Source: Nostoc mirabile CHAB5784
GTDB taxonomy: Bacteria > Cyanobacteriota > Cyanobacteriia > Cyanobacteriales > Nostocaceae
Direction: 5' to 3'
Length of the DNA stretch: 64,000 nt
Assembly: GCF_020829645.1 (NCBI RefSeq)
Contig: NZ_JAIVFS010000003.1
Coordinates: 1-64,000, forward strand
Below, in pieces: positions 1 to 9,556 of the stretch. The notes beneath the pieces were generated by a model. It saw only the letters and a list, made by a program, of their open reading frames with translations, made no database searches and was not told the DNA's origin. How positions within the stretch are numbered: position 1 is the first letter of the stretch; every line of letters begins with the position of its first letter. The position numbers and the translations under genes were made by a program.

Positions 1-183
1 ATAGGCATCGCAGTACTGATCTACCACGGTGATCGTGGAGGTAGCCGTTCTTGAACCCAATTAAATACCCTTGCTAAGTTAAACTGTTAGTAATTAATTA
101 TACTCTCATGAGAGTAATAAAAGAGCGTTAAATCCCCAGAATTGAACTAACTGTGAGTTGGCGAAGCAACATAGCTGTATCAT
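1..183. other. gene-free edge of window
   Basis: No coding sequence is recognised. An imperfect inverted repeat (CTACCACG ... CGTGGAGGTAG, about 29-52) could be a dispersed hairpin or the terminator of a gene outside the window. The rest is AT-rich spacer downstream of the response regulator. Confidence 0.4.
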
Positions 184-600
184 TTATCCTGCAACTGAAC
201 CATCTTCTGCACGCTGACCTAACTGCCTAACTAAGGCAATAAGTTCCTTTGTAGGTACATCTTTCTTGCAAACATCATCAAAGCTAGACATTGCCTTTGT
301 CCCCTGAAAATTTACGTCTTCCACTGAGGAGTAAGCAAGGATCTGGGTGTTCGGAGATATAGCTTTAATGTGACTAGACGCACTCCAACCATCCATGACT
401 GGCATCTGTAAATCTAGAACAATTACGTCAGGATGGCAACTTTTAACCATTTCTATAGCTTCTTCACCATTACTGGCTAAACCTACTACTTGAATATTTT
501 CCTGGCAAGAAAAAACTAATTGTAAGGTTAAACGAGTCAGTTCGTGGTCATCAACTACTAGAACACGCAAGGTAGAAAGCTCACAGGATAACATTAACAT
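184..600 (-). CDS. single-domain response regulator (REC/CheY-like)
   Basis: The 138-residue protein is one receiver domain with no output domain. The acidic pocket is D17-D18 (LVVDDHE), the phospho-acceptor is D63 in VIVLDLQMPVMDGW, and the conserved Lys is K112 or K113 (DVCKKD). REC-only proteins normally act through protein contacts in a phosphorelay or taxis pathway. No cognate histidine kinase is adjacent; the nearest kinase gene is 11 kb away on the other strand. The two Met codons at the 5' end (MLML) leave the exact start slightly uncertain. The partner and process cannot be told from sequence. Confidence 0.85.
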   Translation of the reverse strand: MLMLSCELSTLRVLVVDDHELTRLTLQLVFSCQENIQVVGLASNGEEAIEMVKSCHPDVIVLDLQMPVMDGWSASSHIKAISPNTQILAYSSVEDVNFQGTKAMSSFDDVCKKDVPTKELIALVRQLGQRAEDGSVAG

Positions 601-1222
601 TGAGGGGAAAGACGAAATTATTTCAGAACAACCTCTCTAGTTTATGGGAACAAATGCCAGCACTAACTCTATCCTATGGTTGAATAACTTGTGTGAACCC
701 ATGACAAACAACTTAGATAACTTCCAATACTGCTCGGTTAAGAATATTTATAGGTTGGGTTGGGGCAATGTGTTACCCAACAAACCCCGCTCTTAGGTTG
801 GGTTTCGTTCCTTAACCCAACCTACGCATTTTTCTTTTTTAGGCAAAACCTACGCAGTATTGAGATAACTTCTCAAAAAAGTCAAGTTTTCTAAATAAAC
901 TAAGTTGAGCTAGTTGTCAAGGTATAAGTAACTTATCAAAACAGAATTCAGGAGTCAGGAGCCAGAATTTAGTTGGATATTTTGTGCGATGGTTACTGAG
1001 CCTGTCGTTCGCGCAGCGTCTCGTAGAGAAGTACTGGCGGATGAATCAAAGAGCATTAAGGCCCCCATTAAATCGAACGCGAGTGCGTCTCTCAAAGAGA
1101 AGATTTAGTGGTCAACAAGACAGTGGCGGGTCTGAATCTGCTACGAAAAGTGATTCTGACCGGAGCTTTCGGAGTCTCCGGTTCCGCTCCTAAATTCTGA
1201 CTTCTGAATTCTTCTTCAATTT
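601..1222. repeat. intergenic region with dispersed repeats
   Basis: This 622-bp gap holds no convincing gene. An inverted repeat at about 751-827 starts AGGTTGGGTTGG and ends AACCCAACCTACGC; a close relative is at 9241-9317. The words CCAATACTGCTCGGTTAAG at about 724-742 recur at about 30,437. Around 1000-1030 lies a GTCGTTCGCGCAGCGTCTC segment that recurs at about 38,824. The 69-codon open frame at 984-1193 is made largely of such repeats and is not called. Confidence 0.7.
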
Positions 1223-3403
1223 TTAATCAATCAGGTTTGAGGCTACACCACTTGAGCGTAATGCCATATTCATGAGAATTTTTTGTGAATTAGCTTCTGG
1301 AAAATCATCATAGGGACGCCGTTGAATGTAAGTGCCATCAGCTTGTAATTCCCAAGCTTGGCGATTATCTGCGAGCATAATTCCCATAATTTCTTGCAAA
1401 TCTTTGGCAATATCTGGGTCTTTGACTGGGGTAATTACTTCCACTCGGCGATCTAAATTACGGCGCATCCAGTCGGCGCTGCCGATATAGATTTCCTCCT
1501 GTGTATTGTTATAAAAATAATAAATCCGAGAGTGTTCTAAAAAGCGACCGACAATGCTGATTATGCGAATATTTTCACTAATATCTTTGAGTCCAGGACG
1601 CAAACAACAAACGCCCCTGATAATTAAGTCGATTTGTACTCCGGCGCGGGAAGCTTCATATAAAGTGGCGATAATTTGCGGATCGACTAGAGAATTCATT
1701 TTGGCAACAATGCGTCCAGAAAATCCATTTTGAACATTTTCGATTTCGCGGTGAATTAGTGCCAAAAAGCGATCGCGCATATTCACAGGCGCAACCAGCA
1801 ACTCTCGATAAGACTTTTGCAGGGAGTAGCCTGTCAAGAAATTAAATAAATCTGTGATGTCAGCACCTAATTCTTCACGGCAACTGAACAATCCCAAATC
1901 TGTATACAGCCGTGCCGTTTTGGGGTTATAGTTACCTGTGCCAATATGCACATATCGGCGTATCCGGTCTTTTTCCCGCCGTACCACCATGACGGTTTTA
2001 CTGTGGGTTTTCAGCCCGACTAAACCATAGACGACATGAACCCCGACTCTTTCTAGTCTTTTTGCCCAGTAAATATTATTCTCCTCATCAAATCGCGCCT
2101 TTAATTCCACCAGCACGGATACCTGCTTGCCATTTTCGGCGGCAGCAATTAAGGCGTTGACGATGGGCGAGTCGCCAGAAGTCCGGTAAAGGGTCATCTT
2201 GATGGCTAATACATTCGGATCGTAGGCGGCATGAGTAATAAAGCGCACCACTGTAGCCGAAAAGGATTGATAGGGATGGTGTACTAGCAAATCCTTTTCC
2301 CGAATTACAGCAAAAAAGTCTTTTCCTTCGTCCGTCTCCAGTGTATCTGGGTCTAAACTCGGTTCCCTCAGTCTTTGCAGGCGTAATGGTACAACAGATT
2401 GGCGTGGTGGATCTTTGAGTTCTGGCAATGGCAAGGACATAAAATACATCAAATCCCGCAACCCCAAAAGACCGTCTACTTCGTAGAGATCGCTTTCTGT
2501 TAATTCCAAATCATGCAATAATCGCGATCGCACTATTTCAGGAGTCTGGGATTGAATTTCTAGCCGAACTGGACTTCCACCTAAGCGCCGTTTTCGCAAT
2601 TCCTGTTCGATCGCTAACAACAAATCATCTGCTTCATCTTCTTCTAAGACCAAATCGGCATCACGGGTAATGCGGAACGGATGATATTCTTGAATGTTCA
2701 TCCCTGGAAATAGAGATTCCAAGTTATGAGCGATCGCTTGTTCTAAAGGTACACCAGTCCAGTGTGCAGGTTTGTCGTTGTTCTGATCTGCCAACTCAGG
2801 CGGTATCGGTAAAAATCGGGGGAGAACACTGGGGACTTTGACTCTGGCAAAGAATTCTTCTTCGGTGTCTGGGTTTTTAACCACAACAGCCAGATTTAGA
2901 CTGAGATTAGAAATGAAAGGAAAGGGATGACTAGGGTCAACAGCTAGGGGAGTCAAAACTGGAAAGACTTGTTCCTCAAAATAACTGTTGAGATGAGTCC
3001 GTTGTTTTTGATTCAAATCTATGTAATTCAGAATATGGATGCCATGATTTGCCAGTAGTGGACGAAGTACTTGCTCAAAATGTTGATGCTCTTTCTTTAC
3101 ATGAGGAGTGAGGGTAGACCTAATATCGTCTAGCTGTTGTTGTGGTGTCCGACCATCAGGAGTCAACAGGCTAACTTTCGCTTCTACTTGTTGCTTTAAA
3201 CCAGCAACGCGCACCATGAAAAACTCATCTAAATTAGAGTTGAAGATTCCCAAAAACTTTAGGCGTTCAAGAAGGGGCGTGCGATCGTCATAGGCTTCAT
3301 GTAATACCCTGCCATTAAATTCTAGCCAGCTTAACTCTCGGTTAAGATAATATTGTGGATCGCTGAGATTGATGGGGGTAGCGCTTTTTTTAGATTTTGC
3401 CAT
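1223..3403 (-). CDS. ppk1: polyphosphate kinase 1
   Basis: Catalyses reversible transfer of the ATP gamma-phosphate onto long-chain polyphosphate, usually at the inner membrane or polyphosphate granules. The 726 residues match the PPK1 length. Visible order: N-terminal domain (LNRELSWLEFNGRVL), head domain, then two phospholipase-D-like catalytic domains. H467 (KTHSK) and H486 (VHIGTGNYNPKTARLYT) are spaced 19 residues apart, as are the two essential histidines of the E. coli enzyme; the first of these is the phospho-acceptor. The ATP-site region YIGSADWMRRNLDRRVE is also present. The ATG at 3403 follows a purine-rich stretch. No ppx or pho genes adjoin; the gene looks monocistronic. The reading frame is intact. 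Confidence 0.97.
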   Translation of the reverse strand: MAKSKKSATPINLSDPQYYLNRELSWLEFNGRVLHEAYDDRTPLLERLKFLGIFNSNLDEFFMVRVAGLKQQVEAKVSLLTPDGRTPQQQLDDIRSTLTPHVKKEHQHFEQVLRPLLANHGIHILNYIDLNQKQRTHLNSYFEEQVFPVLTPLAVDPSHPFPFISNLSLNLAVVVKNPDTEEEFFARVKVPSVLPRFLPIPPELADQNNDKPAHWTGVPLEQAIAHNLESLFPGMNIQEYHPFRITRDADLVLEEDEADDLLLAIEQELRKRRLGGSPVRLEIQSQTPEIVRSRLLHDLELTESDLYEVDGLLGLRDLMYFMSLPLPELKDPPRQSVVPLRLQRLREPSLDPDTLETDEGKDFFAVIREKDLLVHHPYQSFSATVVRFITHAAYDPNVLAIKMTLYRTSGDSPIVNALIAAAENGKQVSVLVELKARFDEENNIYWAKRLERVGVHVVYGLVGLKTHSKTVMVVRREKDRIRRYVHIGTGNYNPKTARLYTDLGLFSCREELGADITDLFNFLTGYSLQKSYRELLVAPVNMRDRFLALIHREIENVQNGFSGRIVAKMNSLVDPQIIATLYEASRAGVQIDLIIRGVCCLRPGLKDISENIRIISIVGRFLEHSRIYYFYNNTQEEIYIGSADWMRRNLDRRVEVITPVKDPDIAKDLQEIMGIMLADNRQAWELQADGTYIQRRPYDDFPEANSQKILMNMALRSSGVASNLID

Positions 3404-3547
3404 AATGACCTAAAGGCAGGCAGATATAGCCCATTTAACTGGGGGATACTAAACATAGTAAGTTAAATGGTGCGTAGACGTGAAGCGGCTTGTCGCTAGA
3501 CATCGCTTCTAGACTTAGCTTAAAGAGATTTAGGGCTGATGCGAAGC

Positions 3548-6475
3548 TTATTTGCGCTCTATTTTCTTAGCTGCTGTGGCAATCGGTAATTGCAGATTTT
3601 GGTCATAGAGGAAATCTTTGTTAATTGCTATCTCTAGTTTCGGGAGAGTAACACTGTTGGCGATCGCATCTTGGGCAGGAACCTGCAATTTATACTTACC
3701 AACCGGCACTCCATCTAGACGATAAAGACCAAATTGGTCAGTTATGGCTGAGAAAACACGTGCGCCAGAGGGATTGACAAGTTCCACTCGCACTTCTGCC
3801 ATTGGCTTACCTGCTACATCAGTGACTCGTCCTGCTAGACCATATTCTGGTCTGACAGGGAAATCTAAACGGGTGATAGCAGCCCCTGCAACTTCTGCTA
3901 CTATCGAGGACTTCATAGTGGAAAGCTCGACAGCAAGGTTTTCAGGATCGATTTCAACCATATAGACTCCTTCTCTAAGACCGCCAACAAAGAAGTTGCC
4001 AGTAGCGTCGGTTCTAGCTCCGCTGACTCTGTTTTGACGACTATCCATTACTTGGATATAGGCTCCACTTAAATCAAAGTCTTTGTTTGTCCCTTCCACG
4101 AAAATACGACCAGCGATCGCACCCCGATCCTGTCCCACACTAGAAGAATTTGCCGGAGCAACTCTGCCGCCAGCAAAAGACAAATCTGATAATAATAAAA
4201 CAGTCAGGCGATCATCACCAAATCCGCCCAAAAAGTTTCTAGTTCTCGAAGGAATAGCTTGATACTCCACTCTAGCTAATAAACCTGGCAATACCTGCAT
4301 ACTAGCGCCAACAACTGGGCCTACTTCTCCATCGCTATATGCAAGTCCTAGCTTCCAACTAAGGCTTTGTAAACTATTGGCATTGTGACTGATAGTTGCA
4401 GTGTAACGAGGAGCCAGAACACCACCAAATTCATTACCTAGAGATAGCTGATAATTTCGGCCGATATTATAGCTAAAATCTGTGCTGTATACATCACCAT
4501 AAGTATTAAAAGCTAGCCTACTAAAGGCATTCGGTTGATAAAAAGCGCTAAATAAATAGCGTCCGTCAATATCGGGTCTGCCTCTTAAAGATAAGCTAGA
4601 AAAAGGTTGGAAAGCAAAAGTAGGCAAAATGTAACTAGCCGAAGTACTCTCTTCTTGGCGACTGCGGGCAATAAATCCCAAGTCAAGATTGTTACCAAAC
4701 TTATATTTAAGTTCTAAACTATGGTTAAAGCGATCGTGTGATTGTCTGTTGGAGAGATATCCAGTTGAAAACATCTGAGAACTACCAGTAATTTCCAATC
4801 TGTCAAAGTTTATATCTAAATCTGCTGTATAACCTAATTTCCCGTAAGACGTACCGACACTAGTAGCTAAGATAACTGGATTTGCTAACCGCCAAACTAA
4901 GCCTGCTTGAGCCTGAACAGTATCTGGAACAGTTTGCAGTGCGCCTTCAAAAGTTAAATTATTTGAAAGTCCTTGTCGCAATTGATAAAATGCAATCGGC
5001 TTACCTGCATCAGTAGAATTGAAATTATTAAATAAAGTATCTTGAGCTAAATTACCACTGAGTCCGAAACCAGCTAATTGAACATTGCCACCTCGTGGTA
5101 ACAACAAATCAGAAGCACTGAGCCTTAAAGAACGAATTTCAATTGGTGTGCTTAAATTGTTGCGATCGTAGATCAAAAGTTCAATTTGATTACTCTGCCC
5201 AAAAGGTAAATTTACATCAATAAACTCATACCGTCCATTCAGTCCTACCTGCTGTTGGGCAATTACGATTCCCCCAATTCTTAGCTGTATAAAACTGGCT
5301 GGTGGAGCTTGACCACTAAAGGTTTGTATAGGTTGGGCACGTCGAGGTAAAATTTCTGTACCATTATAGCCTTGATAAAAACGCTCTGCGGGCAGGTTGG
5401 TGTAAGCAATTTGCCCTCCAGTCAGAGTCATGCCATTCAACAGGGGATGCAATCCAACTTGTTGCCGACCTACTTGATAGCTCAATCGACCTGAACGTTT
5501 AAAGAAAAAGTATTCAGCAATATCTGGCTGCTCAACAAAATTATTATTCAGACGAGCACGCCACGATCCTCCGAAAAGCCTTCCTCCCAAAAGGGTAGAA
5601 CTACGCAGAGTTGTATCTCCAGAATTGCTAAGAATATTTAACTCTTGTCTCAAAGTCGAAAGTCCACTGAAAGGAGGTCGAACTTCCGGTTGTAATTCGA
5701 CTACCTCAGATGGAGATTGCCCGCTACCTTCTCGCCAAGGTAAGTCAACAACCAGAGCTAAATCTAAAGAATTAAACTCAATAACTGCGGCTAACTTTTC
5801 TCTGATTAAGGTATCGCTAATATAAGTGATACCCTTAATATTGTTTAATGAATCTGTTCTGAGATTTATAACTCCTAAAGGGGTACTAAGCTGAGTAGTA
5901 TCATTGCCATTTATGATAGTAAATTTTGCCAGTTTAGCAAAGGCTTCCAAGGGAATTAGATAAGTATTTGCATCTTTGATAATATCTAAATTACCTACCT
6001 CCTGTTTATTAATAATTAATCCTACTAAAAAAGGTTCTAATGCTGTTTTTGCAAATTCAGTATAGTTATTTAATGTACTATTTTCTGGAGGAGAATTGCT
6101 CCTAGAATTTTCTATTTTTTTAGGCTCATTTTTTTTTTCTAATTCTACATTTGAGCTACTGTTGCTCTCCCCTTGAGAAGTAGGGTTGGCAGGAGAAAAA
6201 TCAGCTGCCAATTTTTGCGGCGTTGTAGAGGTAGTGACTCTTAGTATGTACTTAGTTTTTGTACCCAAATATAAATCTAAGCTTTGTGGCTTGGTGTTAG
6301 TAATATTCCCCTTCTTTTGGGAGGTAAATGGCGAAAAGCCTTTTGCTTTCGTAGCAGGGGGAATTTTTGGTGTTGGTGGTTGATCAGCGCTCTTTTCTGG
6401 TGGTAAGGTATAGATAATTGCTGGTGGTGTAGGGGGTAGAGCTAGGTTAATCATAGTTAAGCACAAAAATTGCAA
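3548..6475 (-). CDS. usher-like outer-membrane protein with C-terminal carboxypeptidase-regulatory-like domains
   Basis: About 970 residues. The first ~140 are Pro/Ser/Asn-rich. A pre-barrel module follows (FLVGLIINKQEVGN ... YLIPLEAFAKLAKF), then a long beta-rich middle with usher-like motifs (FIQLRIGGIVIAQQQVG, YEFIDVNLPFG, and many alternating-hydrophobic strands). The C-terminus has two Ig-like regulatory folds (GAIAGRIFVEG...; GLAGRVTDVAGKPMAEVRVEL). This layout recalls fimbrial ushers, which export chaperone-bound subunits through the outer membrane. It lies 141 bp downstream of a PapD-like chaperone on the same strand. The annotated frame begins at TTG; ATG at 6454 is an alternative. 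Neither gives a clear signal peptide, which is odd for this role. The usher assignment is by inference. Confidence 0.7.
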   Translation of the reverse strand: MQFLCLTMINLALPPTPPAIIYTLPPEKSADQPPTPKIPPATKAKGFSPFTSQKKGNITNTKPQSLDLYLGTKTKYILRVTTSTTPQKLAADFSPANPTSQGESNSSSNVELEKKNEPKKIENSRSNSPPENSTLNNYTEFAKTALEPFLVGLIINKQEVGNLDIIKDANTYLIPLEAFAKLAKFTIINGNDTTQLSTPLGVINLRTDSLNNIKGITYISDTLIREKLAAVIEFNSLDLALVVDLPWREGSGQSPSEVVELQPEVRPPFSGLSTLRQELNILSNSGDTTLRSSTLLGGRLFGGSWRARLNNNFVEQPDIAEYFFFKRSGRLSYQVGRQQVGLHPLLNGMTLTGGQIAYTNLPAERFYQGYNGTEILPRRAQPIQTFSGQAPPASFIQLRIGGIVIAQQQVGLNGRYEFIDVNLPFGQSNQIELLIYDRNNLSTPIEIRSLRLSASDLLLPRGGNVQLAGFGLSGNLAQDTLFNNFNSTDAGKPIAFYQLRQGLSNNLTFEGALQTVPDTVQAQAGLVWRLANPVILATSVGTSYGKLGYTADLDINFDRLEITGSSQMFSTGYLSNRQSHDRFNHSLELKYKFGNNLDLGFIARSRQEESTSASYILPTFAFQPFSSLSLRGRPDIDGRYLFSAFYQPNAFSRLAFNTYGDVYSTDFSYNIGRNYQLSLGNEFGGVLAPRYTATISHNANSLQSLSWKLGLAYSDGEVGPVVGASMQVLPGLLARVEYQAIPSRTRNFLGGFGDDRLTVLLLSDLSFAGGRVAPANSSSVGQDRGAIAGRIFVEGTNKDFDLSGAYIQVMDSRQNRVSGARTDATGNFFVGGLREGVYMVEIDPENLAVELSTMKSSIVAEVAGAAITRLDFPVRPEYGLAGRVTDVAGKPMAEVRVELVNPSGARVFSAITDQFGLYRLDGVPVGKYKLQVPAQDAIANSVTLPKLEIAINKDFLYDQNLQLPIATAAKKIERK

Positions 6476-6615
6476 TCAGCTGTCTGGATAAAGTTGGGAA
6501 GTTTACACAGCAAAGATTTAGCTGCCCAGATAATTTCTAGACAGCAAATAAATTCAGGCAGAAAGAGAAAATTAACTCAACCTGAAAATTTTGGCTTTGG
6601 CAACACTAAAAACTA

Positions 6616-7581
6616 TTAGTTGCGACGAAGCCTTCTGATTATGGGAGAAGAGTTAGCAGGTTTTGTTTGAGGCTGAACACTAACATTAGCTACAGCTGGA
6701 ACAGTAAAAGGAATTCCTTGGTCAACCGGAATGCCATTTAATTCGCCATTGAGATCCAAGACGTACTTACCAGGAGGTAATTTGTTAGCTATATTCAGCA
6801 GAATTTGACGGCGAGTATCGGGTAGTACAGGCGTTGAGGGTAATGTTCCCCCAGCCAACAGCCCATCTGGCAATTTTGCCCGTGGTTTTTCTATTTCGGG
6901 AATTTGTTTAGTAGCATTCGCTCCAGGATACTTGGCAGCAGGCCAAATCGTGTATTGACCGCTCATCCGCACATAGGCGCTGCCTTTACTGGAAACATCA
7001 AAAGTAGCTTTGACTTGACCGGGCTTGGTGTCTACGGCAACGGAGTTGAGTACGCCAACTCTTTTCACATCACCGACGTAGCCGTAGACAGCAACACCAA
7101 AGCGCCCCATCACTTTGAGCGCCACCGAACCATTTTTTTGTTCAGTATTGTCTTGGGAGCGCACTTCTTCCAAAAAAATTAAAGCCCGGTGTTCTCCTGT
7201 TTGAGGCTTAACGCGGGGGCGAATTGAGAACCGCACTGTTTGAGATCGACCAGGAGGAATCGTAAACTGCAAGGGATTAACTACAATCCATTGATCCAAA
7301 GACTGTTCAGTTGGTTGTGTAGGCTGGATTTCATTCTTTTCATCGAGTTTCCAACCTTGAACGTAAAGTTTAAAGGTGGCTGGCTTCGACCCCATATTGC
7401 TCACTCGGAACACTTGAGTAGAAGCTTTAGCTTGATCAAGTTTGACTTCAAACCGGGGTGGACTGACTCCAATTGAGATTGCCGATGCAAAGTTGCACCC
7501 CAGAGTAAGTGCGCTAACTGCCGCTAAAACACTACCACAAATTTTTTGCACTCTTCCAAATACCACTTTCTGCTTTTTCAT
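6616..7581 (-). CDS. PapD-like periplasmic chaperone
   Basis: Exported protein of about 320 residues. From ATG 7581 (MKKQKVVFGRV...) there is a basic start, a hydrophobic core and a cleavage site near NFASA. The next ~130 residues form an Ig-like domain with the G1-strand features of pilus chaperones: ISIGVSPPRFEVKL, TQVFRVSNMGSKPATFKLYV, and WIVVNPLQFTIPPGRSQTVRFSIRP. A second beta-rich domain follows. It is probably co-transcribed with the exported proteins upstream and the usher-like gene downstream. The frame extends to a TTG at 7617 that overlaps the previous stop; ATG 7581 is preferred because it starts the signal peptide. The chaperone fold is well supported; its client is inferred from context. 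Confidence 0.8.
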   Translation of the reverse strand: MKKQKVVFGRVQKICGSVLAAVSALTLGCNFASAISIGVSPPRFEVKLDQAKASTQVFRVSNMGSKPATFKLYVQGWKLDEKNEIQPTQPTEQSLDQWIVVNPLQFTIPPGRSQTVRFSIRPRVKPQTGEHRALIFLEEVRSQDNTEQKNGSVALKVMGRFGVAVYGYVGDVKRVGVLNSVAVDTKPGQVKATFDVSSKGSAYVRMSGQYTIWPAAKYPGANATKQIPEIEKPRAKLPDGLLAGGTLPSTPVLPDTRRQILLNIANKLPPGKYVLDLNGELNGIPVDQGIPFTVPAVANVSVQPQTKPANSSPIIRRLRRN

Positions 7582-7606
7582 TGTTGATAAAAGTAATTTT
7601 TCAAAA

Positions 7607-8080
7607 CTATTCAACAACTGTTACCAATAACTTGCCTGAATAAATGCCTGAAGCTTTAATGTTAGGAAAGTCTAACTGTAACTGTGCTACCACCTCTACA
7701 ACAGCCGGATCACCTGGGTTAATTGCCGGAGTACAATTTGCAATATGAGAGAGAATTTTTACATTCATTTCTGAACTGCCAGTGATGAGTTTGCCGGAGT
7801 TATTATCACCTGGCATCCAAACATAACTCACAGTTACAGGTGAAGGACAGTTACTACTATTGATGGGAATTTGTACCTGTAGTTGACGCTTAACCTGAGT
7901 ATTAAAAGAAGGTGTAGGTAATGGCGTTGTTAGGGCGTCTCCTTGAATTAGCTCAACACTTTTTGGCACAATCTCTTGTGGAGTTATTTGGTCTAAAGTA
8001 ACAGTAGATTGCCCAAGAGCGCTGGTTGAATATAGGCACATCACAGCTGCGACTGTGCTAAAACACAATTGCTGTTTCAT
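7607..8080 (-). CDS. exported protein, candidate minor subunit of the chaperone-usher-like cluster
   Basis: From ATG 8080 the 157-residue product has a signal peptide (MKQQLCFSTVAAVMCLYSTSALG) and a beta-rich mature part. Two Cys in the mature chain (NSSNCPSPVTVSYVW and SHIANCTPAINPG) could form a disulfide. Its end, LDFPNIKASGIYSGKLLVTV, has the alternating hydrophobic pattern of pilus subunits or adhesive tips. The stop is 25 nt before the chaperone ATG, so the two genes are probably one transcript. No known family was recognised. A GTG at 8134 would add 18 residues but bury the signal peptide. Confidence 0.6.
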   Translation of the reverse strand: MKQQLCFSTVAAVMCLYSTSALGQSTVTLDQITPQEIVPKSVELIQGDALTTPLPTPSFNTQVKRQLQVQIPINSSNCPSPVTVSYVWMPGDNNSGKLITGSSEMNVKILSHIANCTPAINPGDPAVVEVVAQLQLDFPNIKASGIYSGKLLVTVVE

Positions 8081-8230
8081 TAAATTTCTACTCGACAATA
8101 AAAAAAGAGCGATGTGGCAATTGAATGCAGACACGGTAAGTGATCTAGCAAAATAGTTTTGCAGTGAAAGCTTTCAACTGCCACTTTTCTCTCTTTGAAT
8201 AAGATGAACCGAGGCTCAACTAAGCTATAT

Positions 8231-8827
8231 CTATATAGCAGTAGCTGTGATTTTTAACGCTTCAGTGCCTGTGGGCGAGTGAAGCCCAGCTTTAGTTGCA
8301 CCCTTTAAGTCAAATTCAAAACTTACGTTCCCCTTTATAGTGGGGGTAGCTGGGTCAAGACCCTTAGCATCAGCTTCTACATCGGCTGTCGGTGATGTTA
8401 GCTTAATCCCAACTGTAGATGTGCCGTTCTTCAATTCAGTGCCATCATAATCAACGACAGCTTTAAGTTTGCCAGTAGCGCCGCCAATCCCCCAGACTTG
8501 ATAGGCTAGAAAGTCAGCGGTAGTTACTTTAGCATTAGGTGTGGTGAACTCGGGAGCAGTAAGTGGATCACCAGCATCAATAGTACCATCCTTTTTTACA
8601 GTTACTGCCGCGACTTTTTCAGGGTTGTTGGCCGCAGAAAAAGCATCTGAAAGGTCTGCAGCATCCAGTTGATAAGTGATGGATTCGTAAGTTTGTAAGT
8701 ATACTATCTCAGGCACATCAACATTGATAGGTACATCTGCAACTACAGCCTTCGCGGGTGCCGAAAATAAACTACTGGATACAGTGGTGATACCCAAAAT
8801 ACCAGCTAAAACTAAAATCTTCTTCAT
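8231..8827 (-). CDS. exported protein, candidate major subunit of the chaperone-usher-like cluster
   Basis: The 198 residues start with a clean signal peptide (MKKILVLAGILGITTVSSSLFSAPAKA). The mature part is acidic, Cys-free and rich in Ala, Thr, Val and Asp, like a secreted structural protein. The C-terminus (IKGNVSFEFDLKGATKAGLHSPTG...ALKITATAI) looks like beta strands. It is the first gene of the minus-strand set followed by a second exported protein, a PapD-like chaperone and an usher-like protein. That order (subunits, chaperone, usher) suggests the main fibre subunit. This rests on context; the protein itself has no family I recognise. Confidence 0.6.
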   Translation of the reverse strand: MKKILVLAGILGITTVSSSLFSAPAKAVVADVPINVDVPEIVYLQTYESITYQLDAADLSDAFSAANNPEKVAAVTVKKDGTIDAGDPLTAPEFTTPNAKVTTADFLAYQVWGIGGATGKLKAVVDYDGTELKNGTSTVGIKLTSPTADVEADAKGLDPATPTIKGNVSFEFDLKGATKAGLHSPTGTEALKITATAI

Positions 8828-9556
8828 TTTGATTAATTTCCTATGAAATTGCCTGCCACAAGACTGTAACCCTGCTAGTCCAGTAATTACCTCAGTAAAA
8901 ATCTGTAAATTTTTAACTATATATATTGTTTCTTAAGTATAATTCCGGTAAAGACTTTAATATAATTAAATACTGTATTAATACTAATTTGCAATATAAC
9001 GCCGTGTGCGATTTTCTCTCAAACCTAACCCCCAACCCCTTCCCTACTAGCGTTGGGGAGCAAGAATCAAAGCCTCTCTCCCTGTGGGGGAGAGGAATGG
9101 AAGCGGGGTTCCAAGAATAAGTCGCACATCGCGTAATATTAGGTAAAAGACAAAAAAGCTACATTCAAATTCTAATTTTAAGGTAGCTATAAATATCAAA
9201 CAAAAGCCGATGATACATTAGGTTTGAGATGCTCAGAAAAGTAGGTTGGGTTGAGCGTAAGCGTTACCCAACAAAGTCTTGAGGATGTTGGGTTTCGTTC
9301 CTCAACCCAACCTACGCCTAAGTAAGTGGGCAAGAATAAATCAAATTATGTTACGCAATGTAAAATTAATTAAGTTGGCTCGTAGTAAAGGCTTCAGCCC
9401 TTAAAATCGGGCTAAAGCCCTTACTACAAACCTTTAATTATTCACGCCCACTTACTTACGTCTCTAGATTCTTTTTCACCAGATGTCTATTCTATGATCA
9501 ATTAAACGGACATGATATTACTCGATTAAACAGCCCATACCGTCTACTCGGTAGCG
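8828..9556. repeat. repeat-rich intergenic region upstream of the chaperone-usher-like cluster
   Basis: This 729-bp gap contains the probable promoter of the exported-protein cluster (AT-rich, 8828-8960) and several palindromic elements. At about 9003-9130 an element has ends TGTGCGATTT and AAGTCGCACA around a C-rich/G-rich core. At 9241-9317 lies the AGGTTGGGTT inverted repeat. At about 9387-9427 is a hairpin of the type GGCTTCAGCCC/GGGCTAAAGCCC. Around 9505-9525 GGACATGATATTACTC matches the end of the MITE copy near 13,450. No gene is visible. Confidence 0.65.

Noticed and set aside
984-1193. 69-codon plus-strand frame
   Set aside because: Composed of dispersed repeat words (GTCGTTCGCGCAGCGTCTC type); no ribosome site, no family.
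8926-9120. 64-codon plus-strand frame
   Set aside because: Runs through a palindromic element (TGTGCGATTT ends) and has no start signal.
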